Numbered from the stretch's first letter, positions 52,220-63,308 are shown. The stretch: 64,000 nucleotides of DNA from Leptospira hartskeerlii (GCF_002811475.1 NZ_NPDL01000005.1:114823-178822); one strand, 5' to 3'. A program made the numbers and translations. Notes: generated by a model not told the origin, from the letters alone.

Positions 52220-52263
52220 GGAGAACACAGAGCTTAAAAAGTAATCTGTGTCTCCGTGCGAAA
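52212..52263. repeat. Dispersed intergenic repeat copy C
   Basis: AACACAGAG and ATCTGTGTCTCCGTGCGAAA flank the convergent gap between the DUF3089 and OB-fold genes. The right half matches CTGTGTCCTCCGTG and TGTGCGAAA of copy A. It overlaps the DUF3089 stop only slightly and has no coding role. Confidence 0.5.
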
Positions 52264-52265
52264 CT

Positions 52266-52661
52266 TTAATTCGAACAATAAGTCTGTTCTATCACGATAG
52301 AAGGCATATCAGTTCTTCTTCCATCCAGATCTAACTTCTTGTTTTTTAAATAAAACCCGCAGACCTCAACGTAAGAACCTACTGACACACGATTCATTAA
52401 GCTGTAATCGTCCGAGTCTAAGACCACCGGTTTTCCAGAGAAGTGGACTACAAATCGGATAGAATTTCCTTTGTATAGTACATGAGTTACTGTCCCGGCG
52501 ACTCTAACAGTTTCTCCTACGGCTTTCCCTGGATTATTGACTAGCTCTTCGCCAGAGACATATTTAGGTTTTGCAGGCGTGGAAGCTTTTTTACTCTTAG
52601 AGTAAATAGCTCCCGTAGAAATTAGGAATAGTGAAAAAAAGAGAATTGTTTTCTTTTTCAT
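52266..52661 (-). CDS. Exported OB-fold-like protein, last gene of the fliF operon
   Basis: The 131-residue protein has a signal peptide (MKKKTILFFSLFLISTGAIYS) and a beta-rich domain with VGETVRVAGTVTHVLYKGNS and SVGSYVEVCGFYLKNKKLDL, resembling the tRNA_anti/OB fold. Two Cys (VCGF and TYC) may form a disulfide in the periplasm. It starts 4 nt after flbB stops, so is co-transcribed; a flagellar or collar role is possible but unproven. Confidence 0.7.
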   Translation of the reverse strand: MKKKTILFFSLFLISTGAIYSKSKKASTPAKPKYVSGEELVNNPGKAVGETVRVAGTVTHVLYKGNSIRFVVHFSGKPVVLDSDDYSLMNRVSVGSYVEVCGFYLKNKKLDLDGRRTDMPSIVIEQTYCSN

Positions 52662-52665
52662 AATT

Positions 52666-53307
52666 TTAAAGTTCTTCCGACTCAGAATTGGATTCGGGAG
52701 CTTTGATCACGTCGGATCGGGATAACCATTTATTTGTAATATTCGCCCTACGTTCTGCAGGGAACAGGGTGAGGAGATAGGTGGTGATTGTTTGTCTACC
52801 GTCCTGTTCCGCGTCCTTGTCCATTTGAATGAATACATCTATAATGTCTTTATCCGGCCAATTGGTTAACATCTGCACTGCGTTGTCCGGAGGCATATTT
52901 GCGACCTTCTCCGCCATAACCTTAACCAACTTACCTCGGCTATTCCTTTCGGATTCAGAAGACTTGAGCTCATTCTCCTTGGAAGTAAGACCTCTCTTGA
53001 GTTCCTCAATCTTTTCCAATTCCGCTTCCAAGCGCTCTTTTTCTTTTTTTAATTCGTCTTCTTTCTGAGAGATCTCGTCTCTGTCTTTGGCGAGTCTTTC
53101 CATTTCTTTACGGAATTCCAACTTTTCTAATTCGGAAGGGGACTCAGAGTCGGCATTCACTAAGCCAGGTTCTGTTCTTAAAAAAGGAAAAATTTCAGCA
53201 GCGTCTATGATCTGAAAATAATGGAACGCAAAAAATCCGATCAACACTAGGAAGAAGATCAGAAGTACTAGATATACTGCTCTTGCTTTGTCAGTTAAAC
53301 TTGCCAC
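52666..53307 (-). CDS. flbB: Flagellar collar protein FlbB-like
   Basis: The 213-residue protein has one N-terminal membrane helix (VYLVLLIFFLVLIGFFAFHYF), a long coiled coil (about 55-125) and a C-terminal MgtE-N/FliG-like helical domain (MPPDNAVQMLTNWPDKDIIDVF in two pieces). Borrelia FlbB, which sits in the same order after fliI and fliJ, forms the periplasmic collar around the motor and recruits stators. The homology is inferred from architecture and position. Confidence 0.78.
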   Translation of the reverse strand: MASLTDKARAVYLVLLIFFLVLIGFFAFHYFQIIDAAEIFPFLRTEPGLVNADSESPSELEKLEFRKEMERLAKDRDEISQKEDELKKEKERLEAELEKIEELKRGLTSKENELKSSESERNSRGKLVKVMAEKVANMPPDNAVQMLTNWPDKDIIDVFIQMDKDAEQDGRQTITTYLLTLFPAERRANITNKWLSRSDVIKAPESNSESEEL

Positions 53308-53310
53308 TTT

Positions 53311-53592
53311 TTATACCCGGATGTCCAGCCTGGAGCCTGAAATTCTTTTTTCCAATTCTCCTGCCTTATTTTCCAAATGAGAAATTTTATCTTGGAGATT
53401 TGCCATACTCCCGATTAAAGGATCGGAAGATTCTACTGTTTTGCGTACTTCTAAAAAAGGGAGGTCACTTTTTATAACGCTCGTAAAGTTTTCTGAGTTC
53501 AGAAAGTCCCGCATCTTCTGTACCGGTGCGCTCGACGCCTCCCGTATCATAGGTAAATACTTTCGGATCCCGCTTAGATCTATCGTCCCCAT
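53311..53592 (-). CDS. Small coiled-coil protein overlapping fliJ
   Basis: The 93-residue frame begins MGTIDLSGIRKYLPMI with a strong GGGAGG ribosome binding site six bases upstream, located inside fliJ. It overlaps fliJ by 128 nt in another frame, then continues to 3 nt before flbB. The C-terminus is a coiled coil (LQDKISHLENKAGELEKRI). A shorter start at Met near 53514 would reduce the overlap. No homologue known to me. Confidence 0.6.
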   Translation of the reverse strand: MGTIDLSGIRKYLPMIREASSAPVQKMRDFLNSENFTSVIKSDLPFLEVRKTVESSDPLIGSMANLQDKISHLENKAGELEKRISGSRLDIRV

Positions 53593-54037
53593 AAATTTCC
53601 TCCCTAGTTTTCCTATAAAGATCTGCTAAAAATTGCTCTTCTGCCTGGATTCTTTCCGCTTTTCTATAGGAATGCATATACTCCTTGAAGCGGTTTTCTT
53701 TTAGAAGTTCCAGTACCTTCTTTTCTTTTCTTGCCTCAGAAACTTCCGTTCTTTTTTTTCCCACAGGTTCATCGAAAGAACGTATCTCGGTCTCTAACTC
53801 TGTATTTCGAGTTAGAAGTTGTCTCATATAAGTCTGCAAATAAGAATATTCTCTTAAGTCTGTGCTTCCGCCCAGCTCGGTAGAAGATAAGGAATGTATC
53901 TTGGCTTCGTTAGAATCTATTTCGGATTGTCTTTGGTTTACTTCCGCTACAAGTTCAGAAAGTTCTTTGAGTTTCTGGTCCTCTTTGATCTTCTTTAAGC
54001 GAAGTACTGGCTCGAGCCTGAATTGGAATCTTTTCAT
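53465..54037 (-). CDS. fliJ: Flagellar export protein FliJ
   Basis: The 190-residue protein starts MKRFQFRLEPVLRLKKIKED, a typical FliJ start, and is an almost continuous coiled coil. FliJ escorts chaperones and activates the export gate through FliI and FlhA. At 190 residues it is longer than the usual ~147; the extra C-terminus (about 150-190) is the region overlapped by the next gene. It starts 3 nt after fliI stops. Confidence 0.88.
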   Translation of the reverse strand: MKRFQFRLEPVLRLKKIKEDQKLKELSELVAEVNQRQSEIDSNEAKIHSLSSTELGGSTDLREYSYLQTYMRQLLTRNTELETEIRSFDEPVGKKRTEVSEARKEKKVLELLKENRFKEYMHSYRKAERIQAEEQFLADLYRKTREEIYGDDRSKRDPKVFTYDTGGVERTGTEDAGLSELRKLYERYKK

Positions 54038-54040
54038 AGA

Positions 54041-55405
54041 TTAAAATTCCTCTTCTTCTCTTTCTTCTTTTAAAATATCTTTTAAGCCGCTGACAGTTTG
54101 CGGAAAAAGACTTCTTTCCGCTAGTCTTTGTTTTAGATAAGAATCTATCTTATCTTTTTTACGGATGGCAAGATCCACTTTTGGATCGGATCCTCTTACA
54201 TACGCGTTTAATAAGATTAATTCTTCCACCGAATTATAAGTGGAGATCAATTCTCGGATCATACCAGCTCTCATATACTGGTCTTCCTCTACGATCGATT
54301 GCATTACCCTGGAAAGAGAAGCGGGCACATCGATTGCAGGATAATGGTTTCTTTCCGCAAGTTTACGGGAAAGAATGATGTGACCATCTATATAACCTCG
54401 GACTGCATCCGCGATAGGGTCTTCCATCTCGTCCGTGTCTGTCAGTATTGTATAAAATCCCGTGATGCTTCCTCCTGATTTGGAAGTACCGGAACGTTCA
54501 ACAAGTTTTGCTAATTTAGTAAAAACAGATGAACTAAATCCTCTTGTGATCGGAGGTTCATGGTTGGAAACGGAGATCTCTCTATTTGCATGTGCAAATC
54601 TAGTCAGGGAATCCATCATTAAGTTTACGTGAAGTCCTTGCTCCCTGAAATATTCCGCAACGGAAGTGGCGAGTAGGGCGCAGTTTACCTGTTCCATCTT
54701 AGGCGCGTCGGAGGTTGCAGCGAAGACCACCGATTTTGCGAGACCTTCTTTTCCTAGGTCTCTTTCCAAAAATTCGTTCACCTCTCTGCCTCGTTCTCCT
54801 ACGAGTGCGATCACGTTTACATCTGCGTTAGTGAATCTCGCGATCATACCTAGTAAGCTCGACTTTCCGACACCGGATCCGGAGAAGATCCCTAATCTTT
54901 GTCCTCTACCTACTGTTAAAATTCCATCTATCGCTCTTACGCCTGTAAGAAGAATGTCCCGGATCACCGGTCGATCCAGAGGATTGATACTTTCTCCCTC
55001 CGGAGATTTTTCTTCCGAAGTGATGATAAGCCCTTTCTTGTCGATTGGACGTCCTACGCCGTTCAGAACTCGGCCAAGTAGTTCTCTGCCTACCGGAACA
55101 TTCAAACTTCTTCCCGAAGAAAACACGAATGCGTCAGGATATACTCCTTCCACGGGACCCAAAGGCATTAGTGTATATACATGATTTTCGAAACCTACGA
55201 TCTCACATTGTAGGTAGCCTTCTGTTCCTGCTTTTTGGACTTCCATGATCTCTCCGATCTTGGAGTCCGGAGGTCCTTCTGAATAAATTACGTTCCCGGA
55301 GACGCGAACGACTCGCCCGGATTTGCGGATGGTTTCTGTCCGGTCCAAGATCAGGAAATACTTGGAGATGACGTCTACCTTTTCGTGAAACTTCTTCTCT
55401 ATCAT
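54041..55405 (-). CDS. fliI: Flagellar export ATPase FliI
   Basis: The 454-residue protein has an F1-beta-like core: P-loop FSGSGVGKSSLL (near 173-184), Walker B-like LMMDSLTRFA and SGGSITGFYTILT. It powers and times flagellar export with FliH and FliJ. The N-terminus (about 1-30) differs from enteric FliI, as expected for the FliH-binding region. The gene is separated from fliH by 200 bp containing a GC-rich hairpin. Confidence 0.96.
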   Translation of the reverse strand: MIEKKFHEKVDVISKYFLILDRTETIRKSGRVVRVSGNVIYSEGPPDSKIGEIMEVQKAGTEGYLQCEIVGFENHVYTLMPLGPVEGVYPDAFVFSSGRSLNVPVGRELLGRVLNGVGRPIDKKGLIITSEEKSPEGESINPLDRPVIRDILLTGVRAIDGILTVGRGQRLGIFSGSGVGKSSLLGMIARFTNADVNVIALVGERGREVNEFLERDLGKEGLAKSVVFAATSDAPKMEQVNCALLATSVAEYFREQGLHVNLMMDSLTRFAHANREISVSNHEPPITRGFSSSVFTKLAKLVERSGTSKSGGSITGFYTILTDTDEMEDPIADAVRGYIDGHIILSRKLAERNHYPAIDVPASLSRVMQSIVEEDQYMRAGMIRELISTYNSVEELILLNAYVRGSDPKVDLAIRKKDKIDSYLKQRLAERSLFPQTVSGLKDILKEEREEEEF

Positions 55406-55545
55406 GATCTTAGGCTCGAAAGAGTGAGGATACTGTCCCTGGGATTTTACCCGGAGTCAAGTGATAATGAGAATATAACTGAATTATGTCACTTAGGAGA
55501 GCAAAGTAAAATCTGTCGAAGTGCCTACAAAGAAAACCCCCCTGA

Positions 55546-55574
55546 CCCGACCGCCTTTGGTTTCGGCGGCCGGG
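55546..55574. repeat. GC-rich hairpin in the fliH-fliI gap
   Basis: CCCGACCGCC pairs with GGCGGCCGGG (nine Watson-Crick or wobble pairs, one A-C mismatch on the plus strand, G-U on the minus) around a 9-nt loop. It is in the only long gap of this operon. On the minus strand a GGGGGGTTTTC follows, a weak U-tract. A related GACCCGACGGC-TTTCGG block occurs in the lipL32 terminator, so it may also be a recurrent Leptospira hairpin. Confidence 0.5.
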
Positions 55575-55605
55575 TAGGAGACTAAGTTTGGACGTGAATG
55601 TTAGA

Positions 55606-56529
55606 TTAGATCGGCTCCGCATTTCGAATAGCTTCTTCGATTTCTTTGAGCTGTGTAGAGATCCTTGCATCGATGGCACCAACATCTGTCTCGATAATGA
55701 CCCCGCCTCTGTCGACGCGAGAGTCTTCGTAGATATTGACCTTGCGAAGAGACTCCATGAGTTTGATAAGCTCGTCTTTGTGAGCAGTGGTGATTTCCAA
55801 ATCCGCAAAGTTGACCCGAATATCCACGCGGTCCCTGTCTTTGATACGTTTCAGGGCTTCCCGAATATTATTGAGTACGATTTCTTTACGTTCTATGATC
55901 TCGTCTTTGATGATCTTACGAGCGATGATCAGGATCATCTCCACCATCTGTTTTTCGGAAGCCTGGATAAGTTCGGCACGGATATCTATCGCTTTACCTA
56001 CGATTGTTCCGAGACGGTCAATAAGGCGTCGGACTTCTCCTTGTCCTTTTCTGAAACCAACTTCTCGTCCTGCTTCGAATCCCTTTAAGTAAGCTTCGTG
56101 TTCGATCTCTGCCGTTTTCATCTCGGCTTCTTTGATCATTCTTTCGGCTTCCATCTTGGCTCTTTCCAAGATCTGTTCCGCTTTGGCCTTACCTGAATCC
56201 TCGTCGAGTTTGATTTTCTCTTTGGAATCCTGGATCATCTGGAAGGCTTTTTTACGACCTTCTTCCTCGATCTCCTCCGACTTACGGCGGGATTCTTCGA
56301 GCATTGTTTTGATATTTTCTTCCGTTTCTTCTTTATAACGGTTGAGCTCTGCTTCGATCTCTTCGATGGAAGGACCTTGGTATTGCTCTATAATATTTCC
56401 TTCTTGGTCGACTTCGAACTCTTCGGCGTCTTCGTCCCTATGGAATTTTTTATATTTGTCCGGAATTTGCAGCTCTACCTGATCCTGCATGTCCGCTATC
56501 TGGATAGGTTTGAAGACTAGTTTTGCCAT
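55606..56529 (-). CDS. fliH: Flagellar export regulator FliH
   Basis: The 307-residue protein begins MAKLVFKPIQIADMQDQVEL and has an acidic N-terminus, a long coiled coil (about 55-155) and the FliH/vATPase-E C-terminal domain (GFEAGREVGFRKGQGE; AIDIRAELIQASEKQMVEMI; VNFADLEITTAHKDEL). It inhibits and anchors FliI at the C ring. It starts 1 nt after fliG stops and is part of the same operon. Confidence 0.9.
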   Translation of the reverse strand: MAKLVFKPIQIADMQDQVELQIPDKYKKFHRDEDAEEFEVDQEGNIIEQYQGPSIEEIEAELNRYKEETEENIKTMLEESRRKSEEIEEEGRKKAFQMIQDSKEKIKLDEDSGKAKAEQILERAKMEAERMIKEAEMKTAEIEHEAYLKGFEAGREVGFRKGQGEVRRLIDRLGTIVGKAIDIRAELIQASEKQMVEMILIIARKIIKDEIIERKEIVLNNIREALKRIKDRDRVDIRVNFADLEITTAHKDELIKLMESLRKVNIYEDSRVDRGGVIIETDVGAIDARISTQLKEIEEAIRNAEPI

Positions 56530-56530
56530 A

Positions 56531-57498
56531 TTAGTTCTTTCTCCGGAACTTGATTCTTCCTGATTCTACGGATTCCTTAAAAATTTCAAGTAGTCCGTTC
56601 TGAGCGGTTTCAATCTCTGCGAGAGAAACCGGGCCCATAGAATCTTCTTCCAATCGGATGGAGGAGGCAAGAGAAGGATCTAACCTCTCCAATAAGACCT
56701 GTTTCGTTTCCGGTTCGGTGCCTTTAAAAGCGGTCGCGGTCACGATCGGATGGAGTTCACCCATAAACTTGTTTAGGGCTTCACGGCTCAGATCCATCAG
56801 GTCTTCCATTCGGAAGAAATGCTTATTTATATTTTCGGCAAACGACTGGCTCTTTTCGCGTATCCGGGAGAATAATTTCTGGGAATCTTGGGGGTCCAAT
56901 TTACCCAAAAGTTCTGCGGCTCTCTTGCCACCCTTATCCCTGGTAGGAACTCCAGACTGGGGAGATTTCAGGACTTCTTTTTTGAAGCGTAGAAACCTCT
57001 CCAAAGAGTCCATAAGTCCCGCAGAAGAAAGGTCCAAATTCCGGATGGAAAGTAGGATCTCCTCCTGGGTTTCTTCCGGGAATTCTTCCAATACTCTGGC
57101 AGAAGTATCCGGATCCGCGTAGCAGAATATGAGTGCGATCCTGTCTGCGGATTCTCCCGCTACGATCTTAGAAAGTTCATCCTTTGTATAGGATTTGAGT
57201 TCCTCGGACCAATCCGGTTCTGTAACCAAATCTTCTTTTAAGATGGTTTCGAGTTCTTGGATTAAAGCCAAGGTATCTCGATCGATCCCTTCTTTCGGGA
57301 CACTGGAGAGTCCTTCTAAGAAGGATCCCAAAAGTTCTCTTTCTTGTTTCGCTTCTATTTTGCCGGACTTGTGAAAACTTTCTAAAAGTTTCGACGTGTC
57401 CTGAGGACCAAGATGGCGAAACACTTCCGGGGGAAGATGCTCCCCCAGGATTCGGAGGAGCTGTCCCGCCCGGTTTCTTTTTCCGGACAGGATACTCA

Positions 57499-57499
<1 letters not shown>
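56531..57499 (-). CDS. fliG: FliG-like motor switch protein (divergent)
   Basis: The 322-residue protein has the FliG N-, middle and C-terminal armadillo regions. The middle reads SADRIALIFCYADPDTSARVLEEF (two segments) and the end reads LMDLSREALNKFM, FKGTEPETKQVLLERLD and SMGPVSLAEIETAQNGLL. Compared with E. coli FliG, K264 is retained, but D288, D289 and R297 are not aligned with acidic/basic residues (about Leu, Glu and Ser). It is a divergent FliG, perhaps the accessory paralogue known in spirochaetes. TAATG overlap with fliF. Confidence 0.85.
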
Positions 57500-59199
<1,700 letters not shown>

Positions 59200-59437
59200 T
59201 TTCCTTCACCACCGGACAAGATAGGGGACATAATAGATTTTCGGAAACAAAGTACAATCCCTTTTTAAAAAAACTTTAGAATTTTTTTATTTTCTACGGA
59301 TTTTTTATATTAACTCTTTTAGAAACTGCTTCGAAGCGAAAAATAAATCTTGTTGTACATAATTGCTACTCTTATGTTTAGTGGAATTTCAATGGCCCCC
59401 GATTTTCGCTTAGGAATTGTCTAGGAAATAAAACATT

Positions 59438-60184
59438 TTGAACATGAAACTCACTCAAGAACATTCAAATTTTATAAATCTAGAAGAAGCGAAGCAGTTA
59501 GAAGAATATTTTAAAACTTTAATATCAGCGGAGAAGGTTTCTAAGATCCAAGAAGTTGCCTCTTTTCGCACAAAGTACTTAACAATTGTAATGGAGGATA
59601 TATTCCAACCTTATAATGCTAGTGCTCCGGTGCGAACTTCAGAATGTTTAGGCTTAACCGAGATGCACGTTGTGGAGAATCGAAACACTTACAAACCGAA
59701 CGAAGGAATTTCTCTGGGCGCACAAAAATGGATCCATATCCATAAATACCAAAAACAGAATTTCGATAATACTAGACATTGTATAAGCGGTTTAAAGGAG
59801 ATGGGCTACAGGATCGTGGCAACTTCTCCTCATATATTAGAAAATTCTTACGAATTAGATACTTTGCCGTTAGATAAACCGACCGCAATATTATTCGGAT
59901 CGGAAGAAAGAGGATTATCTTCTTATTCTATGGAAGAAGCGGACGCATTTCTAAAACTTCCAATGTACGGTTTTACTGAAAGTTATAATATTTCGGTAAC
60001 AGTGGCAATTGTGCTTTCTCATCTTGTATTTAGATTGAGAAAGGAAGTCCCCAACTGGGCTTTAACGGAAGAGGAGAGGGTCTATATCCGAAATTCTTAT
60101 TATAAAAAGTGTCTTCATAACGGAAATCTTGTGGAATCAGATTTGTTGCAAAGGATCCGATCGGAATCCACAAGGGTCCAATAA
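59438..60184 (+). CDS. trmH: SpoU/TrmH-family RNA 2'-O-ribose methyltransferase
   Basis: The 248-residue protein has SPOUT motif 1 (NASAPVRTSECLGL, with the conserved Asn and Arg), motif 2 (LFGSEERGLS) and motif 3 (LPMYGFTESYNISVTVAI), the AdoMet trefoil knot. TrmH-type enzymes methylate G18 of tRNA. The C-terminal extension (about 195-248) resembles TrmH. The TTG at 59438 and the ATG at 59444 are both possible starts. It is divergent from fliF. Confidence 0.85.
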   Translation: MNMKLTQEHSNFINLEEAKQLEEYFKTLISAEKVSKIQEVASFRTKYLTIVMEDIFQPYNASAPVRTSECLGLTEMHVVENRNTYKPNEGISLGAQKWIHIHKYQKQNFDNTRHCISGLKEMGYRIVATSPHILENSYELDTLPLDKPTAILFGSEERGLSSYSMEEADAFLKLPMYGFTESYNISVTVAIVLSHLVFRLRKEVPNWALTEEERVYIRNSYYKKCLHNGNLVESDLLQRIRSESTRVQ

Positions 60185-60213
60185 ATCAATATTTCGACCA
60201 AAAGTAGGGTAGA

Positions 60214-61095
60214 ATGGAACAATTCAGCGGCGTTTCTAAGTTTGTTAAAAAATTTTCTTTGGTATTTGCAGGGATTTTTGCCTTTTTATTTATAATTCGA
60301 CTCTTCTACAGTTATGCAGTCGGTCCGGAAACGAATATCGTAAACCAAGAGCAAGGTTCTTCTATCAATTTCGATTATGGACGTAAGAACTATGCGTCCG
60401 AAAAGTTTTATGCTCCCCAAGATAAGGCTCCGATTTCTGCCTCTTCCCAAAAATACGAGAAGGTAGCTGCAGTTTCTTCCAAAACTTCCGAGTTTGATGA
60501 AAGCGAAAAGAAAACCCGTAAGATGGTAGAAGATGCAAAAGGTGTCATCCAATACGAACAAAGATCCGGACTTGCAGGTAAAAGAACATTACAGTTAGGT
60601 ATAGGAGTAAATCCTGACAAATTCGATTCTATGGTAGAATCCATACAGACAATCGGAACCATCGATTCTATCTCAGTGAACAAAACTGACAAAACAAACG
60701 AATATAAAAACATCACTGCCACTCGAATCTCATTGGAAAAATCCAAAGCAGGACTTTTAAGCTTAAAAGGAAGAAACGGCAAAATAGAAGAATTGATCTC
60801 TCTGGAAAAAGAAATTTTAGAAATAGAAGGTAAGATCCAAGACCTAGGAGTGAAGTTAGGCGAATTTGATCAGGAGAATGAATTCTGTACGATAAAGTTC
60901 ACATTAAAGGAAACAGGTGCAGTCTCCGGAGGATTTGTTACTTTTTTAAAGAAATGTAAAATATCCTTGGAGTGGACTATCAAATACGGATTATTATTCT
61001 CCTTCCTCTACGCATTTGCAGCAATCGGAGGTTGGATCACTTGGTTCTTCGGAGTAAAAATTTTAGGTTATTTAAGATCTAAAGGAATTCTTTAA
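60214..61095 (+). CDS. DUF4349 membrane protein
   Basis: The 293-residue protein has an N-terminal membrane helix (SLVFAGIFAFLFIIRLFYSYA), an extracytoplasmic DUF4349 domain with a coiled coil (EELISLEKEILEIEGKIQDL near 195-215) and a C-terminal membrane helix (YGLLFSFLYAFAAIGGWITW). Function unknown. It is 29 nt after trmH. Its stop overlaps the convergent M23 gene by 4 bases. Confidence 0.8.
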   Translation: MEQFSGVSKFVKKFSLVFAGIFAFLFIIRLFYSYAVGPETNIVNQEQGSSINFDYGRKNYASEKFYAPQDKAPISASSQKYEKVAAVSSKTSEFDESEKKTRKMVEDAKGVIQYEQRSGLAGKRTLQLGIGVNPDKFDSMVESIQTIGTIDSISVNKTDKTNEYKNITATRISLEKSKAGLLSLKGRNGKIEELISLEKEILEIEGKIQDLGVKLGEFDQENEFCTIKFTLKETGAVSGGFVTFLKKCKISLEWTIKYGLLFSFLYAFAAIGGWITWFFGVKILGYLRSKGIL

Positions 61096-62198
61096 TTTAG
61101 ATTCGATTTAGAAAAGAAAAATTGTAAAAGTTTTCGAATCTGGTTAGTTGGAACTCCAGCGCCTAAATATTCTCCATCTACCCAGATCTCGAAATGCAAA
61201 TGGATATTTTCATCATTTCCTTTTGCTTCTCCCATGAGACCTGAGTTGCCTACGTTACCTATCTCTTCGCCTGATTTTACTTTTGCTCCAGGTTTGATCC
61301 CTCTTTTTATGGAGGAAAGATGGTTAAAAGAAGTCATAACTCCGTTCCCATGATCAATCCAAACCTGTCTGCCTCCAAAATCTTTTTCCACATAAGTTAC
61401 GCCATTTTTCTGGGCTAATGCAGAATATCTTTGAAATTCAGAAAGTGTCATAGGAGAATAATCTAGATCTGCGCGGATAATCGTTCCATCGGCCGGAGAA
61501 ACCAGAACATCTTCGAAGGTCAAACGTCTAGGCGGACCGATCTTTTCTCGTTTATAATAAATATCTAATCCTTTGTGGATCCCGTTCCTATATTCTCTAG
61601 GTGCCCCAGGGAGTTGATAATCTTTTTCAGGAAGAAGTCCGTCCGGAACAGGGTATTGGTACCCGGTGAATCTACTGGATACTGAATTTAGGACCGTACC
61701 ATTTAGCAGGATCTTAAATTCACCGATCACTATACTCTTTTCTTCTTTTTTAGGAAAATATAATCTAAGAATTGAAGCGTCGATCGGAGGAAGATCATGG
61801 TGGTTGATTAGATCGACTTTATCGTTTTTAAAAATAGTTTTCCAGTTTTCTTGGTGGAGAACTTGGATCTCGTATTCGTCAGTCGCTCTTTTTCCTCGGA
61901 ACATGGGCACCAATACTTCGATCGAATTGATCAGTCTCTTGGAACCGAAATCTACAATGATCCACTCCGGTTTATTCTCCCCGGAAGAATACCAATAGGA
62001 TTTAGGATTTGAATCGAATAGATTGAATGCACCGTATTCTTCGTCATAAGAAGAAGATACAGAATAAGAAAAGGGTGCCACTGTCACTTTTCCGAAATCC
62101 AAAAAATCCACTTCGGAACCCAAGGATCCATAAGACTTGGGGGCTGCGGATATACCGAAAGAAAGAGCCGTAAATAAAAGACAGATTTTTCGGATCAT
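61092..62198 (-). CDS. M23-family peptidase with discoidin-like domain
   Basis: The 368-residue protein has a signal peptide (MIRKICLLFTALSFGISA), an F5/8-type discoidin-like carbohydrate-binding domain (about 30-165, DSNPKSYWYSSGENKPEWIIVDFG in two pieces) and a LytM/M23 zinc peptidase domain with GIHKGLDIYY (HxxxD) and HLHFEIWVDG. M23 enzymes cut peptidoglycan peptide bridges. I use the ATG at 62198, directly after the neuB stop; a longer frame would overlap neuB. Confidence 0.85.
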   Translation of the reverse strand: MIRKICLLFTALSFGISAAPKSYGSLGSEVDFLDFGKVTVAPFSYSVSSSYDEEYGAFNLFDSNPKSYWYSSGENKPEWIIVDFGSKRLINSIEVLVPMFRGKRATDEYEIQVLHQENWKTIFKNDKVDLINHHDLPPIDASILRLYFPKKEEKSIVIGEFKILLNGTVLNSVSSRFTGYQYPVPDGLLPEKDYQLPGAPREYRNGIHKGLDIYYKREKIGPPRRLTFEDVLVSPADGTIIRADLDYSPMTLSEFQRYSALAQKNGVTYVEKDFGGRQVWIDHGNGVMTSFNHLSSIKRGIKPGAKVKSGEEIGNVGNSGLMGEAKGNDENIHLHFEIWVDGEYLGAGVPTNQIRKLLQFFFSKSNLN

Positions 62199-62199
62199 A

Positions 62200-63213
62200 T
62201 TAAGATAAGAAAGATTCTCCCGGTTTCGGACCCTTGCCTTGTTTGACGAGGGAATTTGCCTCATCTAACTTCCAAGAATCAAAATATCTTTTATCTTCTT
62301 GGCTTAGGTCAGGACGAAGAGAGATCGGATTTCCATTTTGATCCGCGTATAATCCTCTTCTTCCGAAAAATCTACCGCCTGCTTCCTGAGGTTGTACAAC
62401 CTTCTTCCTTTCACCTCTCATCTGAAACGCAAGTCTTGCATTTTCTACATAAGATTTCAGTTCAGAAGGATCAACAGAAATAGTATGGTCCGGACCAGGA
62501 AGAGCTTTATCTAAGGTGAAATGTTTTTCCAAAACGTTTGCGCCGAGTGATACCGCTAATGCTCCTGCGAGGCTTCCTGCAGTATGGTCAGAAAAACCTA
62601 GAGGGCCGTTAAATATATTTTTATAATATTCTAAGGTTTGTAAATTTGCTTTTTCCGGAGGAGTAGGGTAAAGAGAAACACAATGGAATAATACTAGATC
62701 TTTTACTTTTTCCGCTTCCAAATATTCTAATGCGCGGATGACTTCAAAACCTTCCGCAGCCCCGCTGGATAAAAATAATGGAAGTCCTGTGCCTGCACAT
62801 TTTTGGAGAAGCTGTTTGTTTACGATATCTCCACTTGCGATCTTAAGAGCTCCTACTCCTAAGTTTACTAAAAGGTCTACGCTTCCTGGATCAAGTGGTG
62901 TGGAGAAAAAGAAAAGACCTTCTTCCCTTGCCGCTTTTTGAAATTCAATATGTAGTTTTTCTGAAAGTTCGTAAGTCTGGAAAATATCTACCAGGACCTT
63001 AGCTTTCGGATTTTTAATATCTAAAAAATTTTCAGTCTTATAGGTCTGGAATTTTACTGCGTTTGCGCCCGCTTTTTTCGCAGCCTGGATGGTTTTTTTA
63101 CCTAATTCCAGATCCGCATTATGATTCAATCCAATCTCGGCGATTATAAACGGGGAAGAATCCGGACTAATCTCCCATTTTTCTTCCAAACGAAAACTTT
63201 TCGAAAAAGACAT
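62200..63213 (-). CDS. neuB: NeuB-family sialic acid/nonulosonate synthase
   Basis: The 337-residue protein has the NeuB barrel: FIIAEIGLNHNADLELGKK, AVKFQTYKTENFLD, IASGDIVN, GFSDHTAG and LEKHFTLDKALPGPDHTIS (read as separate short motifs), with a C-terminal antifreeze-like domain (about 280-337). It condenses PEP with an N-acetyl hexosamine to make a nonulosonic acid, probably for surface glycans. It is 2 nt before the M23 gene. Confidence 0.88.
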   Translation of the reverse strand: MSFSKSFRLEEKWEISPDSSPFIIAEIGLNHNADLELGKKTIQAAKKAGANAVKFQTYKTENFLDIKNPKAKVLVDIFQTYELSEKLHIEFQKAAREEGLFFFSTPLDPGSVDLLVNLGVGALKIASGDIVNKQLLQKCAGTGLPLFLSSGAAEGFEVIRALEYLEAEKVKDLVLFHCVSLYPTPPEKANLQTLEYYKNIFNGPLGFSDHTAGSLAGALAVSLGANVLEKHFTLDKALPGPDHTISVDPSELKSYVENARLAFQMRGERKKVVQPQEAGGRFFGRRGLYADQNGNPISLRPDLSQEDKRYFDSWKLDEANSLVKQGKGPKPGESFLS

Positions 63214-63308
63214 TCTTTCTCCTGAAATGAAAGGCTAAACACTCTCATGACTAAGATCGGAATACCTGGTCGGAAAGGGAAGGATTTTTGATCCACTGGG
63301 CACCGCCC

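Noticed and set aside
55410..55808. Separate minus-strand gene in the fliH-fliI gap
   Set aside because: Runs antisense-frame through the end of fliH, crosses the GC hairpin and lacks a domain or start signal.
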